This document shows positions 1-9,653 of a DNA stretch of 64,000 nucleotides, piece by piece. This DNA comes from Paenibacillus massiliensis subsp. panacisoli DSM 21345. GTDB taxonomy: Bacteria; Bacillota; Bacilli; Paenibacillales; Paenibacillaceae. Below the pieces are notes generated by a model. The model was not told where the DNA came from. It searched no databases and saw only the letters and a program-made list of their open reading frames with translations. The first letter of the stretch is position 1. Every line of letters starts with the position of its first letter. The position numbers and the translations under genes were made by a program. The DNA lies in NCBI RefSeq assembly GCF_000426545.1, contig NZ_AUFO01000012.1, positions 62,001 through 126,000 of the forward strand, given 5' to 3'.

Positions 1-274
1 CTGTATAGCCATTCTCGTAGCCATTGTCGAAGGTCAGATATAGCTCCTTGTGGCTCGTATCTCCCAAGAAGACGGCTCCTTGCTCCTGCAGCTTGTCCAT
101 GAAGCCTTCCTGTGCAATGGATGGAAGCTCGCCGTTACGGCTTTTCTTGAATCCAAAATGAAAGGGCTGACCGTCTCCAGCCGCTGTGGCTACGCTGTCC
201 ATGCCTGGTACAGTCAGGATCAGCAAGCCACCTAATAGGAGCCAGCCTAGCTTTTTCACGATCAATGTCTTCAA
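1..274 (-). CDS. pdaA: Polysaccharide deacetylase PdaA, 5' part (runs off window)
   Basis: Only the N-terminal 91 codons lie in the window. They encode a hydrophobic signal segment (KKLGWLLLGGLLILTVPG) and then the start of a NodB-type deacetylase; the stretch LGDTSHKELYLTFDNGYENG is typical of PdaA, the delta-lactam-forming N-acetylmuramic acid deacetylase of the spore cortex, and holds the first metal-binding Asp. I chose the TTG at 274 because AGGAGG lies 9 nt upstream; in-frame ATGs at 295 and 304 have no such site. It is divergent from the histidine kinase. PdaA would be secreted to the cortex space during sporulation. The family call is firm; the catalytic remainder is not visible. Confidence 0.85.
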   Translation of the reverse strand, partial: MKTLIVKKLGWLLLGGLLILTVPGMDSVATAAGDGQPFHFGFKKSRNGELPSIAQEGFMDKLQEQGAVFLGDTSHKELYLTFDNGYENGYT

Positions 275-296
275 TACGTTAAACCTCCTGTTCATG

Positions 297-600
297 ATGT
301 GCATCTTCCGCACGACACGGATACTCATAGGCTTGTCAGGAAGCGGAGCAAATATGTAAGCTTTTTGCATAAATTTTCTCAAAGGTATCTATTCCACCTT
401 CGATCTTGTATTGCTCAGAATCCGTTCAGAGGCACGATCTATAATCAATTTGGAGAGGTACATCAGAATTACCATGATTTGTGGTCTTTATTTGGGGTAA
501 GAGGATGACGGATGACAGTGAATGGGCTACTATAGCCTTACAGCTGGATAATGGCAGGTTCCTTGTCCAGACACTAAAAAACCGGGAGAGCCTCTTATCT
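297..600. other. Intergenic region between pdaA and the hybrid kinase
   Basis: About 300 nt between divergent genes. A TATAAT at 440-445 could be a -10 for the plus-strand kinase operon, but no convincing -35 stands at the right distance. An open frame runs upstream of the kinase start from 481, but its codons do not resemble a protein domain and it lacks a ribosome-binding site. I see no other structure. Confidence 0.3.
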
Positions 601-3600
601 ATGAAAAAGCAAATCGTAAGCATAGCTGTGGTTGTACTAATGACCGTAGCTCTGCCAGTGTATCTCATCCTAGCGTGGTCCGCAGATAGCCGGGAGCTTC
701 CGCGTGCAGAGAAGGGAGTGCTGGATCTTCGTGAATGGAACTTTCGTGAGCAGGGTGTAGTACAGCTTCGTGGTGAATGGGAGTTCTATTCGGAGCGCTT
801 CCTACCGCCATCCCCTCCTGTTATGCGGATGACAGAGGCTTCTCTGGATGTGCACTCGCTGAATAGGGTTCAGAAATCATACATAGCCGTGCCTGGAAAA
901 TGGGACAGTGCTCTCCCGGATGGTCAGCCTGACGGATTTGGTACTTACCGCCTTCGAATATTACTGCCTGATGAGCAGGAGGACGTATACGGTGTCACCA
1001 TGCAGAATATTCGCTCCGCGAGTCGTGTCTACCTGAATGATACGGAGATCGGAGCCAGTGGGGAGCCTAGCAGAACAGCGGATACTGGACAACCAGGGAA
1101 TGTTCCGTTTACTGGATTCGGCAAAACAGATGGCAGCACGCTTGAGCTGACGATCCATGCAGCGAATTATAGCTATGCTTCAGGAGGGATGGTCAAGCCG
1201 TTGCTCTTCGGAGATACAGGCTCCATTCAGCAGGTACGGAATAAGGCATTAGCTATGGATCTGCTGGTTGCAGCTGGATTCTTCCTGCCTGCTCTCTATT
1301 TCATGGTACTGTACCGTCTGCGGAAAAAGGAGCTGTCTCTGCTCTACTTGGGTGGATTTTGCTTCGCCGCATTGCTGTACTGTCTGGTGCAGGGTGAGAA
1401 GCTGGCAGGTACGATTCCTGGCATTCCCTATGAATGGATCCTGCGCATTCAGTTGATCTCATCGACACTGGTGTATTTTTTCCTGCTAAGGTATGTGAGC
1501 ACCTATATAGAGGGATTGGTGCACCGTATCGCCCTTTGGATATCGACAGGCTGCACTGTATTGTTGGTGGCCATCGGCCTGCTGCTACCTACGATTATCA
1601 TGTCTACTACCGAGCCGGTATTGCTAATGTATGCCATCGTAAGTGTGCTCTATTCGGTGTATGCCATGGCCAAGGGGCTGGTCATGCGACCGGAGAGTGT
1701 TACATATATGACCGCCAGTATGCTCAGCATTATGATGACGGTTGTAGTAACCATCACGAATCTGGTGGGGAGACTGGAAATCAAGGGCTTGATTGCCTAT
1801 GAAGTCCTGATCTTCGTCAGTGCCCAGGCGCTCCTGCTGGCTCATCGGTATGCCAAATCGTTCTATGAGGTGGAGAGCCTGTCTCACCGCTTGCTCACGC
1901 TGGATGGCTTGAAGGATGAGTTCCTTGCCAATACCTCGCATGAGCTGAGAACTCCACTGCACGGAATTATTAACATTGCCCAGTCCACCATCGAGCGCTC
2001 AGAGGGGAGATTGGATGAGAAGCAGCTCAGTAATCTGGGATTAATCACAGCTGTGGGGCGTAGACTGTCATACCTTGTCAACGATATTCTGGACTTCTCG
2101 AATCTCAAAAATGGCAGGCTACAGCTCTATCTTCGAGCTGTAGATGTACGATCCGCTGTATACTCCGTGCTGGAGGTGCTAAGTCATACAGTGGGCAAGA
2201 AAAGAGTGGTGTTCATTACGGAGCTACCAGAGGAGCTTCCGCGTGTCCTCGCTGACGAGGATCGACTGAGTCAGATTTTGTACAATCTGCTGGGGAATGC
2301 TGTGAAGTTCACGAATGAAGGAACGATCACGATTCGGGCAGAGTCAAACGAACGCGAGCTGAAGCTCACAGTGGAGGACACAGGAATTGGTATTGCCAAG
2401 GAGCATCTTCAGGATATATTCCAGCTGTTCAATCGCGGAGGCCAATCAGATCAATCTCCATACAGCGGGACCGGATTGGGGTTAAATATTACAAAGCAGC
2501 TTATTGAGCTGCATGGTGGACGTATTCAAGTACAATCTGAGGTAGGAAAGGGCTCTGTCTTTATCTTCACGCTCCCGCTTGTCGACGCAAGCCATAAGCA
2601 GCCTGTCGTGACTATGTCAGCAGAGCTACTGGACCTAAACGAATACCTGATCGAATCGGAGCTGGTAAGGTACGGCAGTCTGAACGAGACAACGGCTGGT
2701 AAGCAGACGTCTGCTTCATCGTCTCCGGGAGAACAGCGAGCCGTTCTGCCTGCAGATGAGAGACAGCATACAATACTGGCAGTGGATGATGACCCGATTA
2801 ATCTGCAGGTTCTAATGGAGCTGCTTAGCTCGCCTAGCTGCAGGGTCATCGCTGTTGATCAAGGGACCGAGGCCTTGGAATATGTGTCTGGACAAGAGCG
2901 TATTGACCTGGTCATTACGGATTGGGTCATGCCGGGCATGTCGGGAGTAGAGCTATGCAGAGCGATTCGTGAGAGCTATTCTCTGGCCGAGCTGCCGATC
3001 CTGCTGCTTACCGCCAGGGATCTGCCTGGTGATATTGAAGTCGGCTTTGAGGCAGGGGCTAATGATTTTCTGCGCAAGCCTGTGGATGCTCAGGAGCTGC
3101 GAGTACGTGTGCATACACTACTGAATATTCGTTCCTCTGCACAGGAGGTTGTCCGCTCTGAGATGGCATTTTTACAAGCCCAGATCAAGCCGCACTTCCT
3201 GTACAACGCCCTGAATGTCATTATTTCAACCTGTACGGTGGACCCGGATCGGGCAATTGAGCTGTTGATGGACTTAAGTCAGTATTTACGTGGTAGCTTT
3301 GATTTCCAGAATCGCGATCAGACGATTCCGCTGCAAAAGGAGCTTGAGCTTGTAGAAGCCTATGTGTCCCTTGAGCAGGCACGATTCGAGGAGAGGCTTC
3401 AGGTTGAATACGATATTAGTGAGGAGGCGAAGGCTCTCATTCCACCACTAACCATTCAGCCGATTGTGGAGAATGCGATCAGGCACGGAATTATGCAGAG
3501 GGCTACTGGCGGACTTATTCAGATTGTAATACACCATGAAGACAGCCACATACATATTCGGGTGAGTGACAATGGTGTCGGAATTCTGCCTAAGCTGCTA

Positions 3601-3777
3601 CCACAGCTTCTGATTGAGGGGACTCATAGCAATAGTGTAGGTCTTCGCAATATTCACCGCAGATTGATGACTTTATACGGGCACGGACTTGATATCAAGA
3701 GTACACCTGGAGTGGGTACGACGGTCAGCTTCAAAGTACCTTACAAGCTACCTGGAGAATTCGCGGCGAAAGGATAA
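601..3777 (+). CDS. 7TM hybrid sensor histidine kinase with receiver and second LytS-type kinase module
   Basis: A 1058-residue membrane sensor. After a TM anchor (about 8-26) comes an extracytoplasmic beta-rich domain (to about 215) and seven TM segments (about 220-420), as in 7TMR-DISM receptors. Cytoplasmic modules follow in order: HisKA with [13 protein letters not shown] (phospho-His near 447), HATPase_c ([11 protein letters not shown] near 562, DTGIGIA near 593, GTGLGL near 623), a receiver (phospho-Asp near 774 in ITDWVMPG, Lys in RKPVD), then a second kinase block of LytS/YehU type ([12 protein letters not shown] near 861; [11 protein letters not shown] near 952; DNGVGI). The start is the ATG at 601 with GGGAG 12 nt upstream; the longer frame from 481 has no site. 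Two response regulators follow directly, so it likely feeds both. The ligand is unknown; the fold resembles carbohydrate-binding sensors. Confidence 0.85.
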   Translation: MKKQIVSIAVVVLMTVALPVYLILAWSADSRELPRAEKGVLDLREWNFREQGVVQLRGEWEFYSERFLPPSPPVMRMTEASLDVHSLNRVQKSYIAVPGKWDSALPDGQPDGFGTYRLRILLPDEQEDVYGVTMQNIRSASRVYLNDTEIGASGEPSRTADTGQPGNVPFTGFGKTDGSTLELTIHAANYSYASGGMVKPLLFGDTGSIQQVRNKALAMDLLVAAGFFLPALYFMVLYRLRKKELSLLYLGGFCFAALLYCLVQGEKLAGTIPGIPYEWILRIQLISSTLVYFFLLRYVSTYIEGLVHRIALWISTGCTVLLVAIGLLLPTIIMSTTEPVLLMYAIVSVLYSVYAMAKGLVMRPESVTYMTASMLSIMMTVVVTITNLVGRLEIKGLIAYEVLIFVSAQALLLAHRYAKSFYEVESLSHRLLTLDGLKDEFLANTSHELRTPLHGIINIAQSTIERSEGRLDEKQLSNLGLITAVGRRLSYLVNDILDFSNLKNGRLQLYLRAVDVRSAVYSVLEVLSHTVGKKRVVFITELPEELPRVLADEDRLSQILYNLLGNAVKFTNEGTITIRAESNERELKLTVEDTGIGIAKEHLQDIFQLFNRGGQSDQSPYSGTGLGLNITKQLIELHGGRIQVQSEVGKGSVFIFTLPLVDASHKQPVVTMSAELLDLNEYLIESELVRYGSLNETTAGKQTSASSSPGEQRAVLPADERQHTILAVDDDPINLQVLMELLSSPSCRVIAVDQGTEALEYVSGQERIDLVITDWVMPGMSGVELCRAIRESYSLAELPILLLTARDLPGDIEVGFEAGANDFLRKPVDAQELRVRVHTLLNIRSSAQEVVRSEMAFLQAQIKPHFLYNALNVIISTCTVDPDRAIELLMDLSQYLRGSFDFQNRDQTIPLQKELELVEAYVSLEQARFEERLQVEYDISEEAKALIPPLTIQPIVENAIRHGIMQRATGGLIQIVIHHEDSHIHIRVSDNGVGILPKLLPQLLIEGTHSNSVGLRNIHRRLMTLYGHGLDIKSTPGVGTTVSFKVPYKLPGEFAAKG

Positions 3778-3800
3778 TAATTTGCTCAGGAGGGGGACGC

Positions 3801-4184
3801 TTGCTGAAGATATACTTACTGGATTGCGATGAAGATCATATGCGCAGAATGAAGGATATATTTGGGCATATGCCTGAGACTCAAGTCGTTGGATGCTCAA
3901 GTAACCCCAAAATTGCATTAAATGAGGTAGAAGCTCTAAAGCCTGACGCTGTTTTTCTCGATATAGAATTAGAAGGCATTTCTGGATTGGATATGTCAGA
4001 TATTATTCGGGCGAAATGTGCAGCGGAGATTGTCTTTGTGACAGCTAGTCGCCATTATGCGCTGCATGCCTTTGAGAAGCAGGCAGTGGACTATATATTG
4101 AAGCCGCTGACAGCAGACCGTCTACTAAGAACTATTGGGCTGCTGGACAAGCGCAGCTCTTTGCCGGAAAGCCGACTATTATAA
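3801..4184 (+). CDS. Single-domain response regulator (receiver only)
   Basis: A 127-residue receiver with no output domain. The acidic pocket is in LLDCDEDH, the phospho-acceptor Asp is near residue 54 (VFLDIELEGISG) and the conserved Lys near 101 (ILKPL). It starts at a TTG with AGGAGGGGG just upstream, 23 nt after the hybrid kinase stop, and is followed within 30 nt by a second regulator whose receiver is similar in sequence. Stand-alone receivers usually act as phosphorelay intermediates or phosphate sinks, which fits a locus whose kinase carries two histidine-kinase modules and one receiver. It could also be the remnant of a duplicated receiver-SARP gene. Confidence 0.8.
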   Translation: MLKIYLLDCDEDHMRRMKDIFGHMPETQVVGCSSNPKIALNEVEALKPDAVFLDIELEGISGLDMSDIIRAKCAAEIVFVTASRHYALHAFEKQAVDYILKPLTADRLLRTIGLLDKRSSLPESRLL

Positions 4185-4211
4185 AGAGAACAACAGCAGG
4201 GAGGAAGGCTT

Positions 4212-5369
4212 ATGAAGGCTATTCTGATTGATGATGAGCGTTCAGCACTGAATCAACTGGAAAGACTCCTACAGAACGACGGGCGGCTGACAGTCGCAGG
4301 CAAATACACCTCTGCCAAGCTGGGAATAGAGCACTTGAGCACAGCACATACAGATGTGATATTCTTGGATATCGGTATGCCTGAAATGAATGGACTGGAG
4401 GCGGCTGAATGGATTGAGCAGCTTGGACTAGGAGCTCAGATCGTCTTCATCACAGCGTATTCAGAATATGCTATCGAAGCCTTTGAGCTGCAAGCACTGG
4501 ATTACGTGCTCAAGCCTGTGCATCCTCAGCGGCTCGGCAAGACGATTGACCGAATCGTAAGCAGGGGCCCGGCTCAGCCAGTGGAGCCGCTGGTGGCCGA
4601 ACCGGATGTGCGCTGCTTCCAACGCCTTGAGTTAACGTCACTCGCCGGGGCTGTGCCGAAGGAGTTTGACGGTAAGCCTTTCAAATGGAGGACGCTCAAG
4701 TCCCAGGAGCTGTTCGCTTACATGGTTCAGCAACGGGGAGAATGGGTCAACAAGCAGCAACTCCTCGATGACCTGTGGCCGGAGTATACAATGGATAAAG
4801 CTGTTGTGCATCTGCACACCACCGTCTACCAGATCCGCAAAATGCTGAAGGAATGGCTGGAGGGCATCCGGCTTGAATTTAATCTGGACCGCTATCGTCT
4901 GAATGTAGGGCACTGGAGTACAGATGTGGATGCCTTTGAGCAGGCCGTTCGAGCCTTTCGCAGCGCACCTGAGGGCCAGGAGGATTATGAACAGCTGGAT
5001 CGTGCGCTACAGCAGTACCGTGGACATTATCTGGAGGACCATGATTATGTATGGGCTTACTCCCGTCAGGAGGAGCTGCGAGAGCTCTATGTGGAGGGAA
5101 TGCTGCTGCGAGCCCGTGAAGAGCACCGTACAGGACACTCCAGAAAGGCAGCCCAGCGTCTCTTGCAGCTTCAGGAGAAGGAGCCGTATTCCGAGCAGGT
5201 ATGTACCGAGCTGCTACGCATATACGATGAGATGGGGAATCACACAGCTCTGATCCAGCACTATGAGCGCTTCTCTGTGCTGCTATATGAAGAGCTTGGC
5301 GTGGAGCCATCCGCCGACATGTGTAAGGCATATGAGCGTTATGCCGGGGAGCAGTCTCATACAGCATGA
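4212..5369 (+). CDS. Response regulator with receiver, winged-helix and BTAD (SARP-like) domains
   Basis: A 385-residue transcription factor. Residues 1-120 are a receiver (LIDDERSA; phospho-Asp near 53 in FLDIGMPEMNG; Lys near 101 in LKPV). Residues about 150-235 form a Trans_reg_C winged helix (FKWRTLKSQELFAYMVQQ, then VVHLHTTVYQIRKML). The C-terminal 140 residues are a bacterial transcriptional activation domain with TPR-like helices, ending in LLYEELGVEPS, a common BTAD closing motif. It follows AGCAGGGAGGAAGGCTT and forms an operon with the kinase and the short receiver. It is presumably the output of the kinase; target genes are unknown. SARP-type outputs on receivers are characteristic of Paenibacillus-like Firmicutes. 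Confidence 0.85.
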   Translation: MKAILIDDERSALNQLERLLQNDGRLTVAGKYTSAKLGIEHLSTAHTDVIFLDIGMPEMNGLEAAEWIEQLGLGAQIVFITAYSEYAIEAFELQALDYVLKPVHPQRLGKTIDRIVSRGPAQPVEPLVAEPDVRCFQRLELTSLAGAVPKEFDGKPFKWRTLKSQELFAYMVQQRGEWVNKQQLLDDLWPEYTMDKAVVHLHTTVYQIRKMLKEWLEGIRLEFNLDRYRLNVGHWSTDVDAFEQAVRAFRSAPEGQEDYEQLDRALQQYRGHYLEDHDYVWAYSRQEELRELYVEGMLLRAREEHRTGHSRKAAQRLLQLQEKEPYSEQVCTELLRIYDEMGNHTALIQHYERFSVLLYEELGVEPSADMCKAYERYAGEQSHTA

Positions 5370-5470
5370 TGGGAGGGACACCTCGCTGGGGGAAGATGGG
5401 CTGAACCAGCTTCGAGCTCTGGCGACAGAATGTGCAGGCGGCACATTTTTTGACGAACAGTGAAGCAAGA

Positions 5471-5630
5471 CAACATATACAGAGAAAGACACATACCTGC
5501 AGCATAGGACATAGACATACAACTGGGACACACACCTACAGCATTAGACACAACATACAGCACGAGACACACATATACAGCACGAGACACACATATACAG
5601 CATGAGACAGACATATACAGCACGAGACAC
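5471..5630. repeat. Eight 20-bp tandem repeats
   Basis: The unit acatatacagcacgagacac repeats in strict 20-bp register. Copies at 5551, 5571, 5591 and 5611 are nearly identical; the four upstream units from 5471 are progressively degenerate (for example the unit at 5531 has cctacagcattagaca). There are no unique spacers, so this is not a CRISPR array. The Cys/Tyr-rich reading frames on the minus strand here are only a consequence of the repeat. It lies between the end of the SARP-type regulator and a convergent hairpin. Confidence 0.85.
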
Positions 5631-5728
5631 TAGGCCTATCGCCCGAGTTCCCAGTCGTACAGAAGGAGCCAAGGATGCCAGAACTAATCTTGGGATCGTG
5701 TAAATAATCTTGAGATAACGTAAAAGAA

Positions 5729-5771
5729 CAAGACCGTGCCAGTGGTCATCACACCATGGGCAACGGTCTTG
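5729..5771. terminator. Convergent hairpin terminator
   Basis: CAAGACCGTGCC (5729-5740) pairs with GGCAACGGTCTTG (5759-5771), leaving one bulged A. The plus-strand side is followed by a weakly T-rich stretch (ctttggtta). Its place between two genes that converge suggests it stops transcription of the response-regulator operon and perhaps of the amylase gene. Confidence 0.6.
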
Positions 5772-5939
5772 CTTTGGTTAGAGGAGAGAAGGACTGCTGC
5801 AAGTAAGGAGCCTCGAATGGTAATAAGGAACTCCTCAAATGGTAGCTGCAAGTTAGGAGCTCCTAGTAGCCCTTGAATCCAGCTTACATTCCTAGCGGAT
5901 CAGAGATTCGTGGGGGCAGGCCTGATCACCTCTAACAAT

Positions 5940-7697
5940 CTACAAGGCGCCTTGCCATACTGCGTAACCGAAGGGCGGCAATTCCGTCTCCAGAATGTCT
6001 TCATGGAGGACTCCCTGCGAATGGCCATATCGTGGCTTCAGAGGTGTCGCACCTGTTGCCTCTAATGCCACCCTGACTGCTTGCGGATGGTTCTCACGGT
6101 TGAGCAGAATCAGGAGATGCTCTTGGTGTGAGCGACGTTCGTAGACAATTAAGCCACTCCCCGCCTTCGCCTCCAGAAAGCGGAAGCTTCCTTCAGCACG
6201 CAGAGCAGGGTGCTCGTTCCGCATCTGAATCAATTCCTGATAGAAGGCGAACAGCTCACGATCCTGCAGCTCCTCGTCCCATTGCATGCATTTTCGACAA
6301 TCCGGGTCTGCCCCGCCATCCATGCCAATCTCATCGCCATAGTAGATACATGGTGTGCCGAGGTAGGTGAACTGGAAGAGCGCCGCTAGCTTCATGAGCC
6401 GTGTGTCTCCCTTGCAGAGGGTGAGCAGGCGCGGAGTATCGTGACTGTCCAGCAGGTTGAAGGCAACCTCGGCAGCCTGACGAGGATAGCGGGCCAGTTG
6501 ATTGCCGATGGAGAAGGCGAACTGCTCGGCATCCGTCTTATTATCCACGAAGAAATCAATAACCGACCTAGTAAAAGGGTAGTTCATCGTGGCATCGAAC
6601 TGATCACCCTGCAGCCACTCGACAGAATCATTCCACATTTCTCCCAGAATATAAGCCTCGGGATTGATGGATTTCACGGTCGTACGAAAGGCTCGCCAGA
6701 AGGCATGATCTACCTCATCGGCAACGTCCAGGCGCCAGCCATCGATACCGATCTCCTTCGTCCAGTATTCGGCTACCTGCAGCAGATAGCTCCTCACCTC
6801 GGGATGCTCTGTATTCAGCTTGGGCATCATCGGCTCCAGCGCGAATGTATCGTAGGTAGGTGTGCCATCATTTACAGTCAAGGGAAAGCTATGTACATGG
6901 AACCAGTCTCTATAGGAGGAGGCCTCTCCCTTCTCCAGCAAATCCACAAACGGAGCGAAGGTCCTGCCGGAATGATTGAACACGGCATCCAGCAGCACCC
7001 GGATTCCTCGTGCATGGCACGCATTCACCAGCGTCTTCAGCAGAGCGGCATCGCCGAAGTGGGCGTCCACCTTCATATAATCCTCGGTATCGTATTTATG
7101 ATTAGTTGTCGCCTGGAACACAGGAGTGAAGTAGATAGCTGTTATGCCAAGGCTCTCCAGGTAATCCAGATGATTCAGCACGCCTTGCAGGTCCCCGCCG
7201 AAGAAGTTGTCGAACCGTGGCTGTCCGCCCCAGGCCTCAGTCCCTGGAGGATTAAGGGACGGATCGCCATTGGCGAAGCGTTCCGGGAAGATCTGATAGA
7301 ACACAGCATCCTTGACCCAAGCAGGGGGTCGGAGAATATCGATAGGGTTAAGAAAAGGATATTGGAACATGCGGTCGGGATTCTCCGGCTCTTCTGTTAC
7401 GAAATCATGCTCAACCATCCATAGCTGCTCTTCCCCCGAGCACAGGAGAAAGCTGTATTTCAGACGACGGTGGCGTGGCTGGACCTTGCATTCGTAATAA
7501 TCGAATCGGCTGTCGGTAGCGAACTTGTACATAGGGATGAGCTCACGAGTCCGCTCCCAGTCATATTTATCTCTGGTTAGCGCATGAACCTCAGTCATCT
7601 CGTTCTTCTTCGTGCGCAGACGAAGATAGATGGTCTTCTCGTCATATCCAAAAGCCCAGTTGCGCTTCGGATCATGGTGTACTGCCTCCAGTAGCAT
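5940..7697 (-). CDS. Neopullulanase / cyclomaltodextrinase (GH13 with CBM34)
   Basis: A 585-residue cytoplasmic alpha-glucan hydrolase. Residues 1-120 look like the CBM34 N-terminal domain of the GH13_20 group, followed by VFYQIFPERFANGDP and the (beta/alpha)8 barrel. Numbered from the upstream ATG at 7703, catalytic residues are the nucleophile Asp near 326 (GWRLDVADEVD), the acid/base Glu near 354 (ILGEMWN) and the third Asp near 422 (LLDSHDTPRL). There is no signal peptide, so it acts on imported maltodextrins or cyclodextrins. Two starts compete: ATG 7703 lies only 3 nt from GGAG, whereas ATG 7697 has 9 nt spacing and is preferred. It is a lone gene facing the response-regulator operon. 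Confidence 0.9.
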   Translation of the reverse strand: MLLEAVHHDPKRNWAFGYDEKTIYLRLRTKKNEMTEVHALTRDKYDWERTRELIPMYKFATDSRFDYYECKVQPRHRRLKYSFLLCSGEEQLWMVEHDFVTEEPENPDRMFQYPFLNPIDILRPPAWVKDAVFYQIFPERFANGDPSLNPPGTEAWGGQPRFDNFFGGDLQGVLNHLDYLESLGITAIYFTPVFQATTNHKYDTEDYMKVDAHFGDAALLKTLVNACHARGIRVLLDAVFNHSGRTFAPFVDLLEKGEASSYRDWFHVHSFPLTVNDGTPTYDTFALEPMMPKLNTEHPEVRSYLLQVAEYWTKEIGIDGWRLDVADEVDHAFWRAFRTTVKSINPEAYILGEMWNDSVEWLQGDQFDATMNYPFTRSVIDFFVDNKTDAEQFAFSIGNQLARYPRQAAEVAFNLLDSHDTPRLLTLCKGDTRLMKLAALFQFTYLGTPCIYYGDEIGMDGGADPDCRKCMQWDEELQDRELFAFYQELIQMRNEHPALRAEGSFRFLEAKAGSGLIVYERRSHQEHLLILLNRENHPQAVRVALEATGATPLKPRYGHSQGVLHEDILETELPPFGYAVWQGAL

Positions 7698-7703
7698 GGA
7701 CAT

Positions 7704-8055
7704 TCACTCCTTTTGGGTTGGAGGATTCGGTAACAGGTTAGCTAATCATTACCCGCAAGCCCTGTTCTTTGTAACAGGTTAGAAGAAGTATGCCGGGCAT
7801 ACGACATCTATTGTGCTCCAAATTCCAAAAAAAAACAAAATTTCAGGACGAATGTAAGAAAAAGCACTGGAATATAATACCTGATCTGTGTATGATGTAC
7901 TTGTGTACAGGCTTTAGGCTGCTCACGTATTACAGCGGTTGTGTACAAGCAGCGCCCAATCGACCATTAAGGAGGGGAGAGGCTCTTACGGGAGCTAAGA
8001 GCGTGGAGACGGCCGTAGGATTGACATGATTCATAATTCAAAGGAGGAATATCCA
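7704..8055. other. Divergent promoter region between amylase and pectate lyase
   Basis: The 350-nt gap contains the direct repeat taacaggttag near 7731 and 7771, and a TATAAT at 7873-7878 that could be a -10 for the pectate lyase, although no clear -35 precedes it. A 79-codon frame from 7790 has no ribosome-binding site and is rejected. Confidence 0.35.
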
Positions 8056-9411
8056 TTGAGTACAATCAAATCCAATCGTAACACTGCAAGTGCAGGACGA
8101 GCCCATACCCGTTCCAAATCGAAATGGTCTTCGACTACAGTAATCACAGGGGTTGTTGCGGCTCTCATTGCTGGAAGCGCTTACTATGCATCTCCATCTT
8201 ATATTCTGGCTTCTGAGGTGCAGCCGGAGGAAGCAGTCATTAGCTTGGCTACTACGGATCTTTATGTAGCCCCTAATGGAAGCGCAACCAATCCGGGTAC
8301 GTTAAGCAGTCCAATGACATTGGAGGCAGCGTTAACCCAGATTGCACCTGGCAAAACGATCTATATGCGTGGAGGCACGTACAGCTATGGACAGACGATT
8401 ACCGTTGAGCGCGGGAATAGCGGTACATCCGGTAGCCGTAAGGGGCTCGTAGCGTATGGAAGTGAGAAGCCTGTTCTTGATTTCTCTGCTCAGGAATTCG
8501 CCTCGGCGAATCGGGGCTTACAATTATTTGGCGACTATTGGCTCGTGAAGGGTCTTGAGATCAAGGGAGCCGGAGATAATGGCGTATTCATCGGGGGGAG
8601 CTATAACCGTCTCGAAAATATAGAAGCGCATCATAATCGTGACACAGGGATTCAAATCGCACGCTACAGCTCAACCGCAGCCAAGAGTGAGTGGCCTAGC
8701 TACAATGAAGTCATTCGTTCCTATTCGCACAACAACTTTGATCCAGATGATGGTGAGGATGCAGACGGCTTCGCAGCCAAGCTGACCGTTGGTCCAGGCA
8801 ATGTCTTTGATGAGTGCTTGGCGGCATATAATGTAGACGATGGATGGGATCTCTACTCCAAGTCGGATACGGGCGCTATCGGCGTAGTCACAATACGCAA
8901 TAGTATCGCCTATCAGAATGGACAGACAGAGGACGGTACCTCGACCTCCAACAGTGATGGCAACGGCTTCAAGCTGGGCGGTGAGAAGATCAGTGTTGAT
9001 CATATTGTGACGAACAGTATTGCTTTTCAGAATAAAAAGCATGGCTTCACGTATAACAGCAACCCGGGCAGCATCAGCATGAAGAATAATACTTCATGGG
9101 CCAACGGTCAGAGCAATTTTGCCTTTGATAAAGGAACGCATATCTTCACGAATAATCTGTCCTTTAATGGTGGAAGCAGCGATAAGACTAGTGGTACGGA
9201 TACCGATAGCTCTAACGTATGGTGGAAGAACAAGAAGAGCACGAATGCCAAAGGCTTGGTCGTGAGTGCAGAGGACTTTGCCAGCCTCAGTCCTTCAGTC
9301 ATTCGGAATGCAGATGGCTCCCTGCAGCTTGGCAATTTCCTGAAGCTGGCAACAGGCAGTGATCTGATTGGGTCCGGAACGCCAGCTGGTACGAATGTCG
9401 GTGCACGCTAA
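8056..9411 (+). CDS. Secreted pectate lyase, PL9-type right-handed beta-helix
   Basis: A 451-residue secreted enzyme. An N-terminal signal segment (VITGVVAALIAGSAYYASPS) is followed by LYVAPNGSATNPGTLSSP and a parallel beta-helix rich in Asn ladders. The block DDGEDADGFAAKLTVGPGN and YNVDDGWDLYSK is characteristic of family PL9 (pectate lyase L-like), where Asp residues bind calcium and a Lys abstracts the proton; here the AAKL Lys is a candidate. It cleaves polygalacturonate by beta-elimination outside the cell. The TTG at 8056 has AAGGAGG 8 nt upstream; the ATG at 8026 lacks a site. It is a single gene ended by the hairpin at 9559-9641. Confidence 0.9.
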   Translation: MSTIKSNRNTASAGRAHTRSKSKWSSTTVITGVVAALIAGSAYYASPSYILASEVQPEEAVISLATTDLYVAPNGSATNPGTLSSPMTLEAALTQIAPGKTIYMRGGTYSYGQTITVERGNSGTSGSRKGLVAYGSEKPVLDFSAQEFASANRGLQLFGDYWLVKGLEIKGAGDNGVFIGGSYNRLENIEAHHNRDTGIQIARYSSTAAKSEWPSYNEVIRSYSHNNFDPDDGEDADGFAAKLTVGPGNVFDECLAAYNVDDGWDLYSKSDTGAIGVVTIRNSIAYQNGQTEDGTSTSNSDGNGFKLGGEKISVDHIVTNSIAFQNKKHGFTYNSNPGSISMKNNTSWANGQSNFAFDKGTHIFTNNLSFNGGSSDKTSGTDTDSSNVWWKNKKSTNAKGLVVSAEDFASLSPSVIRNADGSLQLGNFLKLATGSDLIGSGTPAGTNVGAR

Positions 9412-9558
9412 CAGGATGAAGCGTTGATGCAGCTTGTAGCTGGTTACTTGGGACCCTGTCGAGATAGGTACACAGGTCAGGAGTACATGCTACGTATATC
9501 TAGCTTGTATGAAGCTATCCATAAAGTGTGAGTTTGTAAAATGTGCACGTGAACAAAA

Positions 9559-9641
9559 GGCCGCCTGCCCCGGGATGAGATGATCTGTGAGCGTTGTTGG
9601 CTCTTCGATCCGCTCAACTTCTCTGGGGCGGCGGTCTATTT
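9559..9641. terminator. Bidirectional terminator between pectate lyase and lactate dehydrogenase
   Basis: GGCCGCCTGCCCC (9559-9571) pairs with GGGGCGGCGGTC (9625-9636), with a smaller inner stem GAGCG/CGCTC. The plus-strand side runs into TCTATTTTT and the minus-strand side into TTTTG, so it can serve both convergent genes. Confidence 0.75.
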
Positions 9642-9653
9642 TTGAAGAAGTGA

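Larger units (their letters stand above)
5370..5939. other. 570-nt intergenic region between convergent genes
   Basis: This stretch holds the 20-bp tandem repeats (5471-5630) and the terminator-like hairpin (5729-5771). From 5780 to 5900 there is a loosely repeated phrase around aaggagctcct/taaggaactcctc with no coding potential. No ribosome-binding site with a plausible open frame was found. Confidence 0.5.

Noticed and set aside
4879..5623. Minus-strand frames rich in Cys/Tyr/Val near the tandem repeats
   Set aside because: They are produced by the 20-bp repeat and by antisense of the SARP-type gene; low complexity and no start signals.
5471..5630. Possible CRISPR array
   Set aside because: Units are head-to-tail without unique spacers, and no cas genes are present.
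6441..7424. 327-codon plus-strand frame antisense to the amylase gene
   Set aside because: It mirrors the GH13 gene, has no ribosome-binding site and no recognisable domain; the minus-strand gene has all catalytic motifs.
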